Assembly (NCBI RefSeq): GCF_963676475.1
Contig: NZ_OY781106.1
Span: 496,001 to 560,000 of the forward strand
DNA: 64,000 nt
Direction of reading: 5' to 3'
Source: an uncultured Celeribacter sp.
Lineage (GTDB): Bacteria; Pseudomonadota; Alphaproteobacteria; Rhodobacterales; Rhodobacteraceae
Shown here: piece after piece, positions 16,638 to 25,495 of the stretch
How the letters are laid out: each line of letters begins with the position of its first letter
How positions within the stretch are numbered: position 1 is the stretch's first letter
Made by a program: the position numbers and the translations under genes
The notes under the pieces: generated by a model
What the model was told of the DNA's origin: nothing
The model's database searches: none
Seen by the model: the letters and a program-made list of their open reading frames with translations, nothing else

Positions 16638-17741
16638 ATGAGCCGCGAATCCACATCTTTCTTTTCCGATACGCTCCCGCTCGGTCTTGTGCCGAAAGCG
16701 CGGGGGGCGGGATCCAATGCGTCCGGCCGCTTCGAAAGGCTGGCGCGGGAGACCTTTATCGACGGTTGGGACGCGGAGGTGGAGGCGAAGACGCTGGGCA
16801 CCACCACGGTGGACGAGCGCCCGAAAAAGATCATCACCCGCAACGACAGCCCCGACATTCCCTTCGACCGTTCGATCAACCCTTACCGGGGCTGCGAACA
16901 TGGCTGTTCCTACTGTTTCGCGCGGCCCTCGCACGCCTACCTGGGCCTCTCCGCTGGTCTCGATTTCGAAACCCGGCTGACGCGCAAGATCGGCGCGGCA
17001 GAGGTTCTGATCCGTGAACTTTCGGCCAAGGGCTACGAGGTGGCGCCGATTGCCATGGGCACGAACACCGACCCGTACCAACCGATTGAGGCCCGCGACC
17101 GGATCATGCGCAGCATTCTCGAGGTGCTCAGGGATCACAATCATCCCGTGACCATCGTGACCAAAGGCACGCTGATCGAGCGCGACATCGACATTCTGGC
17201 ACCCATGGCCGCCAAAGGCCTTGTCCATGTGGGGCTTTCGGTCACCACGCTGGGCTCGCGGCTGTCGCGCCAACTCGAACCGCGTGCGCCCGTGCCGGCG
17301 CGACGTCTCAAAACCATCCGCACACTCTCGGAGGCGGGCATTCCCGTGCGAGTCATGGTCGCGCCCGTCATCCCCGCGCTCACGGATCACGAGATGGAGG
17401 CTATTCTCACAGCCGCCGCGACCCATGGGGCAAAAGCGGCCGCCTATATCATGCTGCGGCTGCCGCTCGAAGTGGCGCCCTTGTTCGAGGAATGGCTTGA
17501 AACCCATGTGCCGGACCGTGCCGCTCGGGTGATGAACCGGGTGCGTGACCTGCGTGGCGGCAAGGCCAACGACAGCACCTGGGTCAAGCGCATGCGCGGC
17601 GAGGGCGAATGGGCGGAGCTGATGGCCAAACGCTTCGAGATCGCGCTTGGCCGCACGGGGCTGTCGCGGAAAGGCACGGCCCTCAGGACCGATCTTTTCT
17701 GCGTGCCCCCGAAACCGGGTGATCAGCTCTCTCTCTTTTGA
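16638..17741 (+). CDS. PA0069-type radical SAM protein
   Basis: 367-residue radical S-adenosylmethionine enzyme, distantly related to spore photoproduct lyase. The [4Fe-4S] cysteines are in the motif INPYRGCEHGCSYCFARP (CxxxCxxC), followed by HAYLGLSAGLDFE, GTNTDPYQPIE and the Gly-rich ALTDHEMEAIL region. The reaction is not known for this family. It is transcribed opposite to the surrounding corrinoid genes, with 85 bp to the corrinoid gene start and 34 bp to the homocysteine methyltransferase stop, and so splits that cluster. Confidence 0.9.
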   Translation: MSRESTSFFSDTLPLGLVPKARGAGSNASGRFERLARETFIDGWDAEVEAKTLGTTTVDERPKKIITRNDSPDIPFDRSINPYRGCEHGCSYCFARPSHAYLGLSAGLDFETRLTRKIGAAEVLIRELSAKGYEVAPIAMGTNTDPYQPIEARDRIMRSILEVLRDHNHPVTIVTKGTLIERDIDILAPMAAKGLVHVGLSVTTLGSRLSRQLEPRAPVPARRLKTIRTLSEAGIPVRVMVAPVIPALTDHEMEAILTAAATHGAKAAAYIMLRLPLEVAPLFEEWLETHVPDRAARVMNRVRDLRGGKANDSTWVKRMRGEGEWAELMAKRFEIALGRTGLSRKGTALRTDLFCVPPKPGDQLSLF

Positions 17742-17775
17742 CCGATACATGCTCATGACACCTGATCCGCGGCGC

Positions 17776-18807
17776 TTATCCGCGACGGCGGCGCCCGGAG
17801 CGTTCGCGTTTCGCCGGGCCCTTGTCGTCGGTGCCATCAGAGGCCGATGAAAACCCACCGAGTTTCTCGGCGATCTCTTCAAGCGTCGGGCGCGGTCCGC
17901 GCGGGCGGGTTTCCAAGGCGGCTTTCATGGCCTTCAAATGCTCCGGCGTGGTGCCACAGCAACCGCCGATGATTTTCGCACCGGCATCGCGCGCCATCAC
18001 GGCATAGTCGGCCATCAACTCCGGCGTGCCGTCGTAGTGAATATGTCCGTCGACATAGCGCGGAATACCGGCATTGCCCTTGGCGATGATCGGGCGCTCA
18101 TGGCCCTGTGCGGCAAACCCCAGAATGGTCCGCAACAGGTCCGAAGAGCCGACGCCACAGTTGGCGCCATAGGCGAGCGGCGGGGTTGGCAAGCTTTCGA
18201 CCATGTTGGACAGCTCGGCGGAGGTGACACCCATCATGGTGCGGCCCGCCGTGTCGAAACTCATGGTGCCGATCCAGGGCAGCCCGGCCTTGGCGGCGCC
18301 TTCGGCGGCGGCCTTGTATTCGTCGGGCGCGGAAATGGTTTCGATCCAGGCAATGTCGGCTCCGCCGGCTTTGAGACCTACGGCCTGCTCGTAGAACATC
18401 TCGACGGCGCGCTCATAAGACAGCGGTCCCATCGGCTCCATGATCTCGCCGGTCGGCCCCATGGAGCCTGCCACGATCACCGGGCGGCCCGCTGCATCGG
18501 CCACTTTGCGCCCGATCTCGGCGGCAGCCTTGTTCAACTCGAACACGCGGTCTTCGGCGTTGTGAAGTTTCAGGCGCGAGGCGGTGCCGCCGAAGGAGTT
18601 GGTCAGGAAAATGTCGGAGCCCGCATCGACCGCACCCTGATAGAGCTTTTCGATGTTCTCCGGCTTGTCGACATTCCAAAGCTCTGGCGCATCGCCAGAA
18701 GAGAGCCCCATGTTGAACAGCGTCGTGCCCGTCGCGCCATCGGCCAAAAGCCAGTCGCGGGTCTCGAGCAGTTTGGTGAGGGCGTTTTCGGTCGGGGCGT
18801 CGGTCAT
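17776..18807 (-). CDS. Homocysteine S-methyltransferase domain protein (MetH-N/betaine-homocysteine type)
   Basis: Zn-dependent methyltransferase that activates homocysteine thiol to accept a methyl group. 343 residues: LLADGATGTTLFNMG at the N-terminus, the first Zn Cys in AYGANCGVGSSD and the Cys pair in IIGGCCGTTPEHLKAM. It corresponds to the N-terminal domain of MetH alone; the pterin, B12 and reactivation domains are missing, and a separate B12 protein lies 1.2 kb downstream on the same strand. A Lys/Arg-rich tail follows the domain. The start at 18807 has GGAG upstream. Methyl donor (methylfolate, betaine or other) is not decided by sequence. Confidence 0.9.
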   Translation of the reverse strand: MTDAPTENALTKLLETRDWLLADGATGTTLFNMGLSSGDAPELWNVDKPENIEKLYQGAVDAGSDIFLTNSFGGTASRLKLHNAEDRVFELNKAAAEIGRKVADAAGRPVIVAGSMGPTGEIMEPMGPLSYERAVEMFYEQAVGLKAGGADIAWIETISAPDEYKAAAEGAAKAGLPWIGTMSFDTAGRTMMGVTSAELSNMVESLPTPPLAYGANCGVGSSDLLRTILGFAAQGHERPIIAKGNAGIPRYVDGHIHYDGTPELMADYAVMARDAGAKIIGGCCGTTPEHLKAMKAALETRPRGPRPTLEEIAEKLGGFSSASDGTDDKGPAKRERSGRRRRG

Positions 18808-18969
18808 GGGGACTCCGGTTGATCGGGACCGCGCAGTCATAATATGCGGCCAATGGTGGAAACGCCTCTTTTGCAAGGCGCAATCATGGTTTGCGGCCCG
18901 TGTGCCACGTCCACGCAGGTTTTTCAAATTCAATCAGATCATAAAGATCATGAGGTCCTTGCGAGGTTG

Positions 18970-21075
18970 TCACTGACGGTCCGGGCCGGCCGAAGAAGGG
19001 GAGGGGGGCGTCTGGGCGGGCGAAGCCCCGCGTCGGCGCGATGTCAAGACACGGGACAGACGCAGGGTCGGGTGGGTGGCAGAGCGGGCCGCTTTCATCG
19101 GGTTGGCTGTCACTTTCGGCGGCGGGGCTGTCACGCGGCGCAGGATATCCATGCCCGCGACCGTGAGCGCCAGTCGCGTCGGTGCGGCCAGATAGAGCGT
19201 TTCCCACTGCGGCGCGAAGGCGGATTTGAAACGGCGCAAACCCGCCGCCCCGGAACGCGCCAAGAATTTTTGACGCAGCCAGCGGGTCAGGGGGGCGTGG
19301 TCTTCGCCCTGCCACGGCACGGCGGCCAAAGACAGGCGCGGCACGCCCTGTTTGCGGGCGGCTTCAATCGCTTTGACGATCAAAAGCTGGATCGTGCCAT
19401 CGGGCGCGGCCTCGCCGGTGCGCATCAGGTCGAGCGTCATCTCGTTGCGGCTTTCATGAAAGCTGACGAAGGCCACGAGATTGGTGCCTTGCCAGGCCAG
19501 AAACACGCGCTGACAGGAAATGTAATCGCGATCATAGGTGCCCATGGAGAACCCGCGTTCCTGACCGCGCATCGCCAGCCATTCGTCGGCCACGCGGTCC
19601 ATTTGCTCCAGCGGAAGGTCGCGGGCGCCTTCTGTGACACGAATGCGGCCCTCTTCGGCTTTGCGCAAAACACGTCTCAATTGGCGTGTTTTGGAGCCTT
19701 CGAGGCTAAACTCAGCCGGGATGAGCCAGGCCTCTTCGGCGGTGGGCAGCACTTGCCAGCCCGCGCGGCGGGCAGAGGCGGCCATGCGGGCGCCGCATTT
19801 GTAGATTGCAGGCATGCGGTAGCGCCGGGTGGCGGCACGCGCGAGCGCATCTCGGGTTTGCGCCGGACAATGCGCAGCCAGTGGGTCGGACAGCATGACC
19901 AGCGACTGACCGATCGGAGAGGCAAGCCCCAGCGCCGTGCCATCGGCGGCAGACAGAAGAGAGAAGTCGCGGGTGCGCAAAAGCCCGGCCTCGGCGCGGG
20001 GGGCTGCAAAAATTTGCACTTCGAGTTGCGGCGACAGGTAGGGCGAGGCGGCGGTTTTCACCAGATGCGGCTCGCGCGCCAGATTGCAGCGTCGGGGGCC
20101 ACGCAGGATGAACAACGCCGAGATTGCGGCGGGCACGCCATAATAGATCAGGCGAAAGGCAACCACGGCGCCCAACAAAGGCTCGAGCGGGATTGCGGGC
20201 AGCAGGGACGCCAATGTGGCCTCGAACGGGCCGACCCCGCCGGGGGTCGAACTGATCAAACCGGCGCCGAGAGAAAAGAGATAGGCCGACACCGTATGAC
20301 CCAGAGGCAGCAGCAGGTGATCGGGCAAAAGCACATAAAGCGCGAGGCCAGCGCAGATCGTGTCGATGGCGGCGAGGCCCACGACGGTGACCATGGTCTT
20401 GATCGAGGGCCAGGGCAGGCGAACCAGCGCACGCGGCGGATAGATCGAGAGGGCAGCCAGTGTGAGGAAAAGTGCGATTGCGCCGGTCGCGAGTGTTTTC
20501 ATCCAGGGCACCTCGGGCTGAAACACCAAAAGCGCCATGGCGGCGATTACGGCCCAGCCCATGAGAAAGGACAAGGCGACAGCGCCGGAGAGGCGCGCGG
20601 CCTGCCAGAGCGTCAGTTCGGGCAGCATGCGCCAGCGGATGAGCGTGCCGGTCAGCGCGCCAAAGCCCAAAGCCTGCGACAGGCCAATGGCGAGGATGCC
20701 GGAACTGCGGGCTGAGCTGTCGGAAATGCCGGTTCCGAGCTGAGCGTGCAGCACCCGGTCATATTGACCGACGGCCCAGAAACTGGCGAGCGTGGCCAAT
20801 CCTGCCAGCCCCCACTGACCGGGGGTGACGGTGGCGACGGTGGCGAACACCGCTTTCATGTCGAGATGCGCGACTTTCTCCCACAAAAGCCAGGCGAAAA
20901 ACACCATGACGGCCAGCGGCACCATCTGTTTCCCGAGGAGTTTATGCAGGCCTTTGCGGTCGCCTTGACGATCCGAGAGCGCAGGTTTCGCGCGGGATTT
21001 TCGACCGGGAGACGGCGGTATCAGGGCGGCGGAGCGTTTGAGGCTGTCCTCAATCTCGATCTGGCTATGTCGCAT
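18970..21075 (-). CDS. mprF: MprF-like phosphatidylglycerol lysyltransferase
   Basis: Bifunctional membrane enzyme that adds an amino acid to phosphatidylglycerol and flips it, lowering surface charge and giving resistance to cationic peptides. 701 residues: a basic cytoplasmic N-terminus, then about 8 membrane helices with the flippase signature ISSTPGGVGPFEATL, then the soluble DUF2156 synthase domain (SPIGQSLVMLSDPLA, YKCGARMAASARRAGW, GFSMGTYDRDYISCQRVFLAWQ). Somewhat shorter than Gram-positive MprF (about 840), with fewer helices. Start ATG 21075 with GGAG nearby. Whether Lys or Ala is transferred is unknown. Confidence 0.88.
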   Translation of the reverse strand: MRHSQIEIEDSLKRSAALIPPSPGRKSRAKPALSDRQGDRKGLHKLLGKQMVPLAVMVFFAWLLWEKVAHLDMKAVFATVATVTPGQWGLAGLATLASFWAVGQYDRVLHAQLGTGISDSSARSSGILAIGLSQALGFGALTGTLIRWRMLPELTLWQAARLSGAVALSFLMGWAVIAAMALLVFQPEVPWMKTLATGAIALFLTLAALSIYPPRALVRLPWPSIKTMVTVVGLAAIDTICAGLALYVLLPDHLLLPLGHTVSAYLFSLGAGLISSTPGGVGPFEATLASLLPAIPLEPLLGAVVAFRLIYYGVPAAISALFILRGPRRCNLAREPHLVKTAASPYLSPQLEVQIFAAPRAEAGLLRTRDFSLLSAADGTALGLASPIGQSLVMLSDPLAAHCPAQTRDALARAATRRYRMPAIYKCGARMAASARRAGWQVLPTAEEAWLIPAEFSLEGSKTRQLRRVLRKAEEGRIRVTEGARDLPLEQMDRVADEWLAMRGQERGFSMGTYDRDYISCQRVFLAWQGTNLVAFVSFHESRNEMTLDLMRTGEAAPDGTIQLLIVKAIEAARKQGVPRLSLAAVPWQGEDHAPLTRWLRQKFLARSGAAGLRRFKSAFAPQWETLYLAAPTRLALTVAGMDILRRVTAPPPKVTANPMKAARSATHPTLRLSRVLTSRRRGASPAQTPPSPSSAGPDRQ

Positions 21076-21416
21076 CGGATTCGCTCCTTCGGGCCTGTTG
21101 GCTCCTTGAACGGAGCCCTGTTGTTCAACACCTTTGGAGGCGTGCCTTGAGAAGCACACATGTCTTGCAGCGCTGAGGTGGTGTTGAGAGCCTTAAGCGC
21201 ATTTTCCCAATATTCGATTAAAGCCTGCCGGCGCGGGTCAGTTCGGGACCTGTCGACAGGGCTTTGGCGCGACCGGAAGTTTTGCGGGGGCGTCTTATCG
21301 GATATTGGGGGGGGATGTATCAGAACAAGGCCCGCATCCACAATTCAGGCCTCTCGAGGCGTCACGTTTGAGTGATGCGATCAGGATAGAACCGTGATGC
21401 CGCGACGGTAAAGCGC
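21076..21416. other. Non-coding stretch upstream of the mprF-like gene
   Basis: 341 bp between the mprF start and the stop of the zeta-inhibitor gene. It should hold the mprF promoter. The only clear structure is a perfect 12-bp palindrome CCTGTCGACAGG at 21249-21260, possibly an operator, and a G8 run near 21308. No convincing gene is seen. Confidence 0.5.
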
Positions 21417-21728
21417 TCAGCTTTCCGTCATCTCGGATTTGGCCGCGCTCAGGAAGCCCGTGTAAACCTCGCGCAGCTGTTGCATGCTCACGGCGGCGCC
21501 CAAGTCTTCGGCCACTTTGGTGAGCACATCCTCGTAACCGGCCTCTTTCATGTCGGCGCGGATCACGTCCTTGATATAATCGTCAAGCTCCGCAGGCGTT
21601 TTGCCGAGCTTCTCGGCGGCCCAGATGGCGAGCTTTTTGTTGGCGCGCGATTCGATACGGAACTGAGTTGCGGAGTCGTGGGCATATTTGCTTTCAAACG
21701 CCGCTTCACGTTCGTCGAAGGTGGTCAT
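21417..21728 (-). CDS. DUF1476 protein, F1-ATPase inhibitor zeta subunit
   Basis: A 103-residue helical protein starting MTTFDEREAAFESKYAHD, matching DUF1476, shown in Paracoccus denitrificans to be the zeta subunit that blocks ATP hydrolysis by F1Fo-ATP synthase. The N-terminal helix is the inhibitory part in that model; the four-helix core follows (WAAEKLGKTPAELDDYIKDV). Lying just upstream and divergent from purC is a common arrangement in the order. Confidence 0.9.
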   Translation of the reverse strand: MTTFDEREAAFESKYAHDSATQFRIESRANKKLAIWAAEKLGKTPAELDDYIKDVIRADMKEAGYEDVLTKVAEDLGAAVSMQQLREVYTGFLSAAKSEMTES

Positions 21729-21989
21729 GGCAGGCTCCTCCTCGTTAAACCTTGGTTAAGATTATGCCCTTTGCGCCGCAGTCGGACAAGAAGATAGATC
21801 AAGGTTTCGTTTAAATTATAGGCGAGATTGAAACGGGATTGCCGGCAGGAGGAGAGGGCGCGCACATGTGTCATAATTCCGTCTCACGCGGGTCGGGCCA
21901 CCTTGCCCCGAAGGCCACCTTGCCCTAAAGAGCGCATTTGAAGTGGCCGGTCGCATCGATTCCCGGCCCCACCAGCTTTTGGAGGCCCC

Positions 21990-22751
21990 ATGGCGCGCCG
22001 CAAGAAAATCTACGAAGGCAAAGCGAAAACGCTCTACGAAGGTCCGGAACCGGGCACTTTGGTGCAGTATTTCAAGGATGACGCCACCGCGTTCAACGCC
22101 GAGAAAAAGGCGACGATCGAGGGCAAGGGCGTTCTCAACAACCGCCTGTCCGAGTTTTTCATGACCGGCCTGACGTCTCTGGGCATCCCGAACCACTTCA
22201 TCAAGCGTTTGAACATGCGCGAGCAGCTGATCCGCCAGTGTGAGATCATCCCGCTCGAAGTCATCGTCCGTAACTATGCCGCCGGGTCCATGGCGAAACG
22301 TTTGGGTCTCGAAGAAGGCATGCGCCTGCCGCGGCCCATTATCGAGTTCTCCTATAAGGACGACGCTCTGGGCGATCCGCTGGTGCCGGAAGAATACATC
22401 ATCGCCTTCGGCTGGGCCTCCCAGCAGGATATGGATGACATTGTGGCGCTGGCGCTGCGTGTGAACGACTATATGTCCGGTGTGATGTATGGCGTGGGCA
22501 TCAAGCTGATCGACTTCAAAATCGAGATCGGCCGTGTCTGGGATGGCGATTTCATGCGGCTGATCGTGGCCGATGAGATCAGCCCCGACTCCTGCCGCCT
22601 GTGGGACATCGAAAGCGGGCAGAAGCTCGACAAGGACGTGTTCCGCCGCGATCTCGGTTCGCTGACCGATGCCTATACCGAAGTGGCGCGTCGTCTGGGC
22701 GTGTTGCCGACGAATGGCCCGATCGGCGACAAGCCGACGCTGATCAACTGA
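21990..22751 (+). CDS. purC: Phosphoribosylaminoimidazole-succinocarboxamide synthase
   Basis: De novo purine step: ATP-dependent joining of CAIR and aspartate. 253 residues, the short bacterial form. Motifs: KIYEGKAKTLYEGPEPGTL, the ATP-binding DDATAFNAEKK, EVIVRNYAAGS, and the late LIDFKIEIGR and DEISPDSCRLWD. ATG preceded by TTGGAGG at 21979. First gene of a purine run (purC, purS, later purQ). Confidence 0.97.
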   Translation: MARRKKIYEGKAKTLYEGPEPGTLVQYFKDDATAFNAEKKATIEGKGVLNNRLSEFFMTGLTSLGIPNHFIKRLNMREQLIRQCEIIPLEVIVRNYAAGSMAKRLGLEEGMRLPRPIIEFSYKDDALGDPLVPEEYIIAFGWASQQDMDDIVALALRVNDYMSGVMYGVGIKLIDFKIEIGRVWDGDFMRLIVADEISPDSCRLWDIESGQKLDKDVFRRDLGSLTDAYTEVARRLGVLPTNGPIGDKPTLIN

Positions 22752-22784
22752 ACTTTCAAAGACTGCCCGAAAGAGGATAACCCC

Positions 22785-23015
22785 ATGAAAGCCCGCGTTT
22801 TTGTCATGCTGAAAAACGGTGTTCTGGACCCCCAAGGCGCCGCCGTGCAACACGCGCTGGGTGCGCTTGGTTTTGACGGCGTGAACGAAGTTCGCCAAGG
22901 CAAGGTGATCGAGCTCGATCTGGCCGATGGCACCACGGAAGCCTCGATCAACGAGATGTGCGAAAAGCTTCTCGCCAACACAGTGATCGAAAGCTACCGG
23001 GTCGAATTGCTCTGA
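22785..23015 (+). CDS. purS: FGAM synthase small subunit PurS
   Basis: 76-residue accessory subunit of the three-part formylglycinamide ribonucleotide amidotransferase (PurS-PurL-PurQ). It starts KARVFVMLKNGVLDPQGAAV and contains the conserved QGKVIEL segment; full length. It sits 33 bp after purC, with AGAGGA as RBS, and is followed by a strong terminator. purL is not in the window. Confidence 0.95.
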   Translation: MKARVFVMLKNGVLDPQGAAVQHALGALGFDGVNEVRQGKVIELDLADGTTEASINEMCEKLLANTVIESYRVELL

Positions 23016-23043
23016 TCCGCAAGGCGGTTTGAACATTTTAAAG

Positions 23044-23074
23044 ACGCCCGTCAGAGTTTTGGCGGGCGTTTTTC
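23044..23074 (+). terminator. Terminator after purS
   Basis: ACGCCCG...CGGGCGTTTTT hairpin with five T, 28 bp after the purS stop. Confidence 0.85.
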
Positions 23075-23159
23075 GTTCCGTATCACTTTGCACAAGTTCC
23101 GGTTCGCCAGCGGCATGTTGCTCCGCTTATCTCAGGAGAGATAAAAAGGAGCTGTCGCG

Positions 23160-23618
23160 ATGAATTTTCAAAGACTTCCCACCCTCACGGCCCATGCCTA
23201 TCGACTGGGCAAACCCGATGCCAATGGGCAAGCGCCCGAGCATGTGCTGAACCCTTATGAGGCGGCGCCCTGTCGGCATTGCCTGCGCAATATCCCCAAA
23301 GGCCACGGCATGTTGATTTGCGCGCATCGACCTTTTGAGACCCGCAATCCCTATGCGGAAACCGGTCCGATTTTCCTCTGCGCCGCCCATTGCGCGCCCT
23401 ATCGGGGAGAGGGCTTACCGGAGGTTCTGACCACGTCTCCAGACTATCTGATCAAGGGCTATTCCATGGACGAGCGTATCGTCTACGGCACCGGGCGGGT
23501 GACGCCACAGGCCGAGATCGAAAGCTATTGCGCGGCGCTTCTGGCGCGTGACGAGATCGCCTTTGTCGACATCCGATCCGCGCGCAACAACTGCTGGCAG
23601 GTGCGGGTGACGCGATAA
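23160..23618 (+). CDS. DUF1203 protein
   Basis: 152-residue soluble protein matching DUF1203. It has a four-Cys/His-rich centre: CRHCLRNIPKGHGMLICAH and GPIFLCAAHCAPY, followed by YSMDERIVYGTG and a final RSARNNCWQVRV. The Cys/His pattern suggests bound metal. Function unknown. GAGAGATAAAAAGGAG stands in front of the ATG. Single gene between purS and purQ. Confidence 0.8.
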   Translation: MNFQRLPTLTAHAYRLGKPDANGQAPEHVLNPYEAAPCRHCLRNIPKGHGMLICAHRPFETRNPYAETGPIFLCAAHCAPYRGEGLPEVLTTSPDYLIKGYSMDERIVYGTGRVTPQAEIESYCAALLARDEIAFVDIRSARNNCWQVRVTR

Positions 23619-23690
23619 ACGGGCTTTGCAGGGGCGCGGCACTGTCCTATGAGAGGGGTGTTTCTCTGTTTCAGATCAAAAGGTTTCCCG

Positions 23691-24596
23691 ATGTTCTTTC
23701 GCCTCAAGTCCGCCGCCATCCTCACCCTTGCCACCGTTCAGGCGATCTCACCCGATCTGGCGCGTGCCCAAGAGGTCACAGAGTTCCACCACAAGCAATG
23801 GCAGGCGAAATGCGGGCCGGACTATTGCGCGCTGACCCCGCGCGCGCATCCGATCCTGTCGCTGGCGCGCAGTAATGATAGCGGGCATGATCGCGGCAAC
23901 TGGGTCATGAGCCTGCGCAATCGGGAGATGGTGGAGCAGGGCGTGATTCAGATCGACGGGGCCGTGCTGGACCTGCCCGAAGATGTTGAGATCACTTTCC
24001 CCGAGGCGCTGCTCGACGGCACTACGCTTGAGATCGTTTACGCCGCCGAAGGCTTTAGCGAAGGTGTGTCTCTGGCGGGGATCAAGGCGGCGCTGCTTTG
24101 GGCCGAAGATCAACAGCGCCGCATCGGGGATCGCAAGCTGACGCTGCACCAACCCGATTGGGCGGCCTTGCAGGATGAGGCGCGCAAGATCACCGAGGAG
24201 ATCTGCGACGGCCCCTTGCCCGGCGTGTTCGACAAGGAAGGTGCCCCGCAAGAGATCGAAGGCCACCCGGAGCTGCGCGTGCTGTCGCAACTCTGTTGGA
24301 CGGCAGCCTATAATGTCGGCTCTCAGGTCTATCTTTTGGGGCCGGACCTCGATGGCGTGGATGCTGTGCGCAGTGCGGCAGTGGATGAGCATGGCGCCGC
24401 GGTGCCGGAGTTGGCGCTTTGGGGGATTCAGGGCGACACGCGCATGCTCGACAGTTTCTACAAGGGGCGGGGCCTTGGCGATTGTTTCACCCAGGAAAGC
24501 TATCGCTTCGACGGGTTTGCCTATGTGCTGGAGCGCCGCGTGGTCGATGATGCCTGTGACCAGAAAATTATCCCTCTGGTCGATTGGCCCGAATAA
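23691..24596 (+). CDS. Periplasmic DUF1176-like protein
   Basis: 301-residue exported protein with a Sec signal peptide (Lys/Arg then LKSAAILTLATVQAIS, predicted cleavage after ARA at about residue 25). Features recalling DUF1176 are WQAKCGPDYCALTPRA near the mature N-terminus (a Cys pair), the segment LLWAEDQQRRIGDR, CWTAAYNVGSQVYLL and the final aromatic CDQKIIPLVDWPE. Function unknown; family assignment is from memory and moderate. Start ATG at 23691. Confidence 0.65.
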   Translation: MFFRLKSAAILTLATVQAISPDLARAQEVTEFHHKQWQAKCGPDYCALTPRAHPILSLARSNDSGHDRGNWVMSLRNREMVEQGVIQIDGAVLDLPEDVEITFPEALLDGTTLEIVYAAEGFSEGVSLAGIKAALLWAEDQQRRIGDRKLTLHQPDWAALQDEARKITEEICDGPLPGVFDKEGAPQEIEGHPELRVLSQLCWTAAYNVGSQVYLLGPDLDGVDAVRSAAVDEHGAAVPELALWGIQGDTRMLDSFYKGRGLGDCFTQESYRFDGFAYVLERRVVDDACDQKIIPLVDWPE

Positions 24597-24709
24597 CCTG
24601 TCCCGAATGACAAAGCGCGTTGCGCTCTTCAGGGCGCGTGAAGAGTCTTGAACAGTCGAGGGACAACGCGTATCAGGCGCGTAAACCGCCCTCACAGGAG
24701 TCCCGCCCG

Positions 24710-25378
24710 ATGAAAGCCGCTGTTCTGCAATTCCCCGGTTCCAACTGTGACCGCGACATGGCCATGGCGCTGAAACAGGCGGGCGCCGATGTCACCATGG
24801 TCTGGCACAAGGAGGCCGATCTTCCGGCCGGTGTCGATGTGATCGGGGTTCCGGGCGGCTTTTCCTATGGCGACTACCTGCGCTGTGGTGCGATTGCGGC
24901 CAATTCGCCGATCACCAAGGCGCTGAAAGCCCACGTTGAACGTGGCGGCTATGCTTTCGGCATCTGCAACGGCTTTCAGGTCCTGACCGAAGCGCGGCTT
25001 TTGCCGGGCGCTCTCTTGCGCAACGCCGGTCTGAAATACATCTGCCGCACCGTGGGTCTGGCGGTCGAGACCACCGACAGCCCCTACACCTCGGCTTACG
25101 CCCAAGGCCAGCACATCGGCATTCCGATTGCGCACCATGATGGCAATTTCACCGCCGACGAGGACACGCTCGACCGGCTTGAAGGCGAGGGCCTTGTGGC
25201 GTTTCGCTATCTCGACAACCCGAACGGCTCCAAGCGTGACATCGCGGGCATCGTCTCCGAAAACCGCCGCGTGCTTGGTATGATGCCGCACCCGGAACGG
25301 GCTGCCGAGGCGGCGCATGGCAATGAAGACGGCAAGGCTTTCTTTACCTCTCTGCTCGATGCGGTGGTTTCCGCCTGA
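24710..25378 (+). CDS. purQ: FGAM synthase glutaminase subunit PurQ
   Basis: Class I glutamine amidotransferase supplying ammonia to PurL. 222 residues; AVLQFPGSNCDRDM start, VIGVPGGFSYGDYLRCGAIAA, the nucleophile Cys in FGICNGFQVL, and catalytic His-Glu in MMPHPERA. CAGGAG lies just before the ATG. Separated from purC-purS by two unrelated genes, and terminated independently. Confidence 0.97.
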   Translation: MKAAVLQFPGSNCDRDMAMALKQAGADVTMVWHKEADLPAGVDVIGVPGGFSYGDYLRCGAIAANSPITKALKAHVERGGYAFGICNGFQVLTEARLLPGALLRNAGLKYICRTVGLAVETTDSPYTSAYAQGQHIGIPIAHHDGNFTADEDTLDRLEGEGLVAFRYLDNPNGSKRDIAGIVSENRRVLGMMPHPERAAEAAHGNEDGKAFFTSLLDAVVSA

Positions 25379-25407
25379 CACGTCGGTTTTCCGGCAAGAA
25401 TTTGCTC

Positions 25408-25433
25408 AAAACGCTCCCGTGAGGGGGCGTTTC
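25408..25433 (+). terminator. Terminator after purQ
   Basis: AAAACGCTCCC-GTGA-GGGGGCGTTT hairpin (one G-T pair) 30 bp after the stop; the T-tract is short. Confidence 0.7.
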
Positions 25434-25495
25434 TGCGTTTTGGGCCGGTGGCTTCCCCTTGCGGGGGGCGCCCGCGCCCGCGTACTCTCGTGCGC

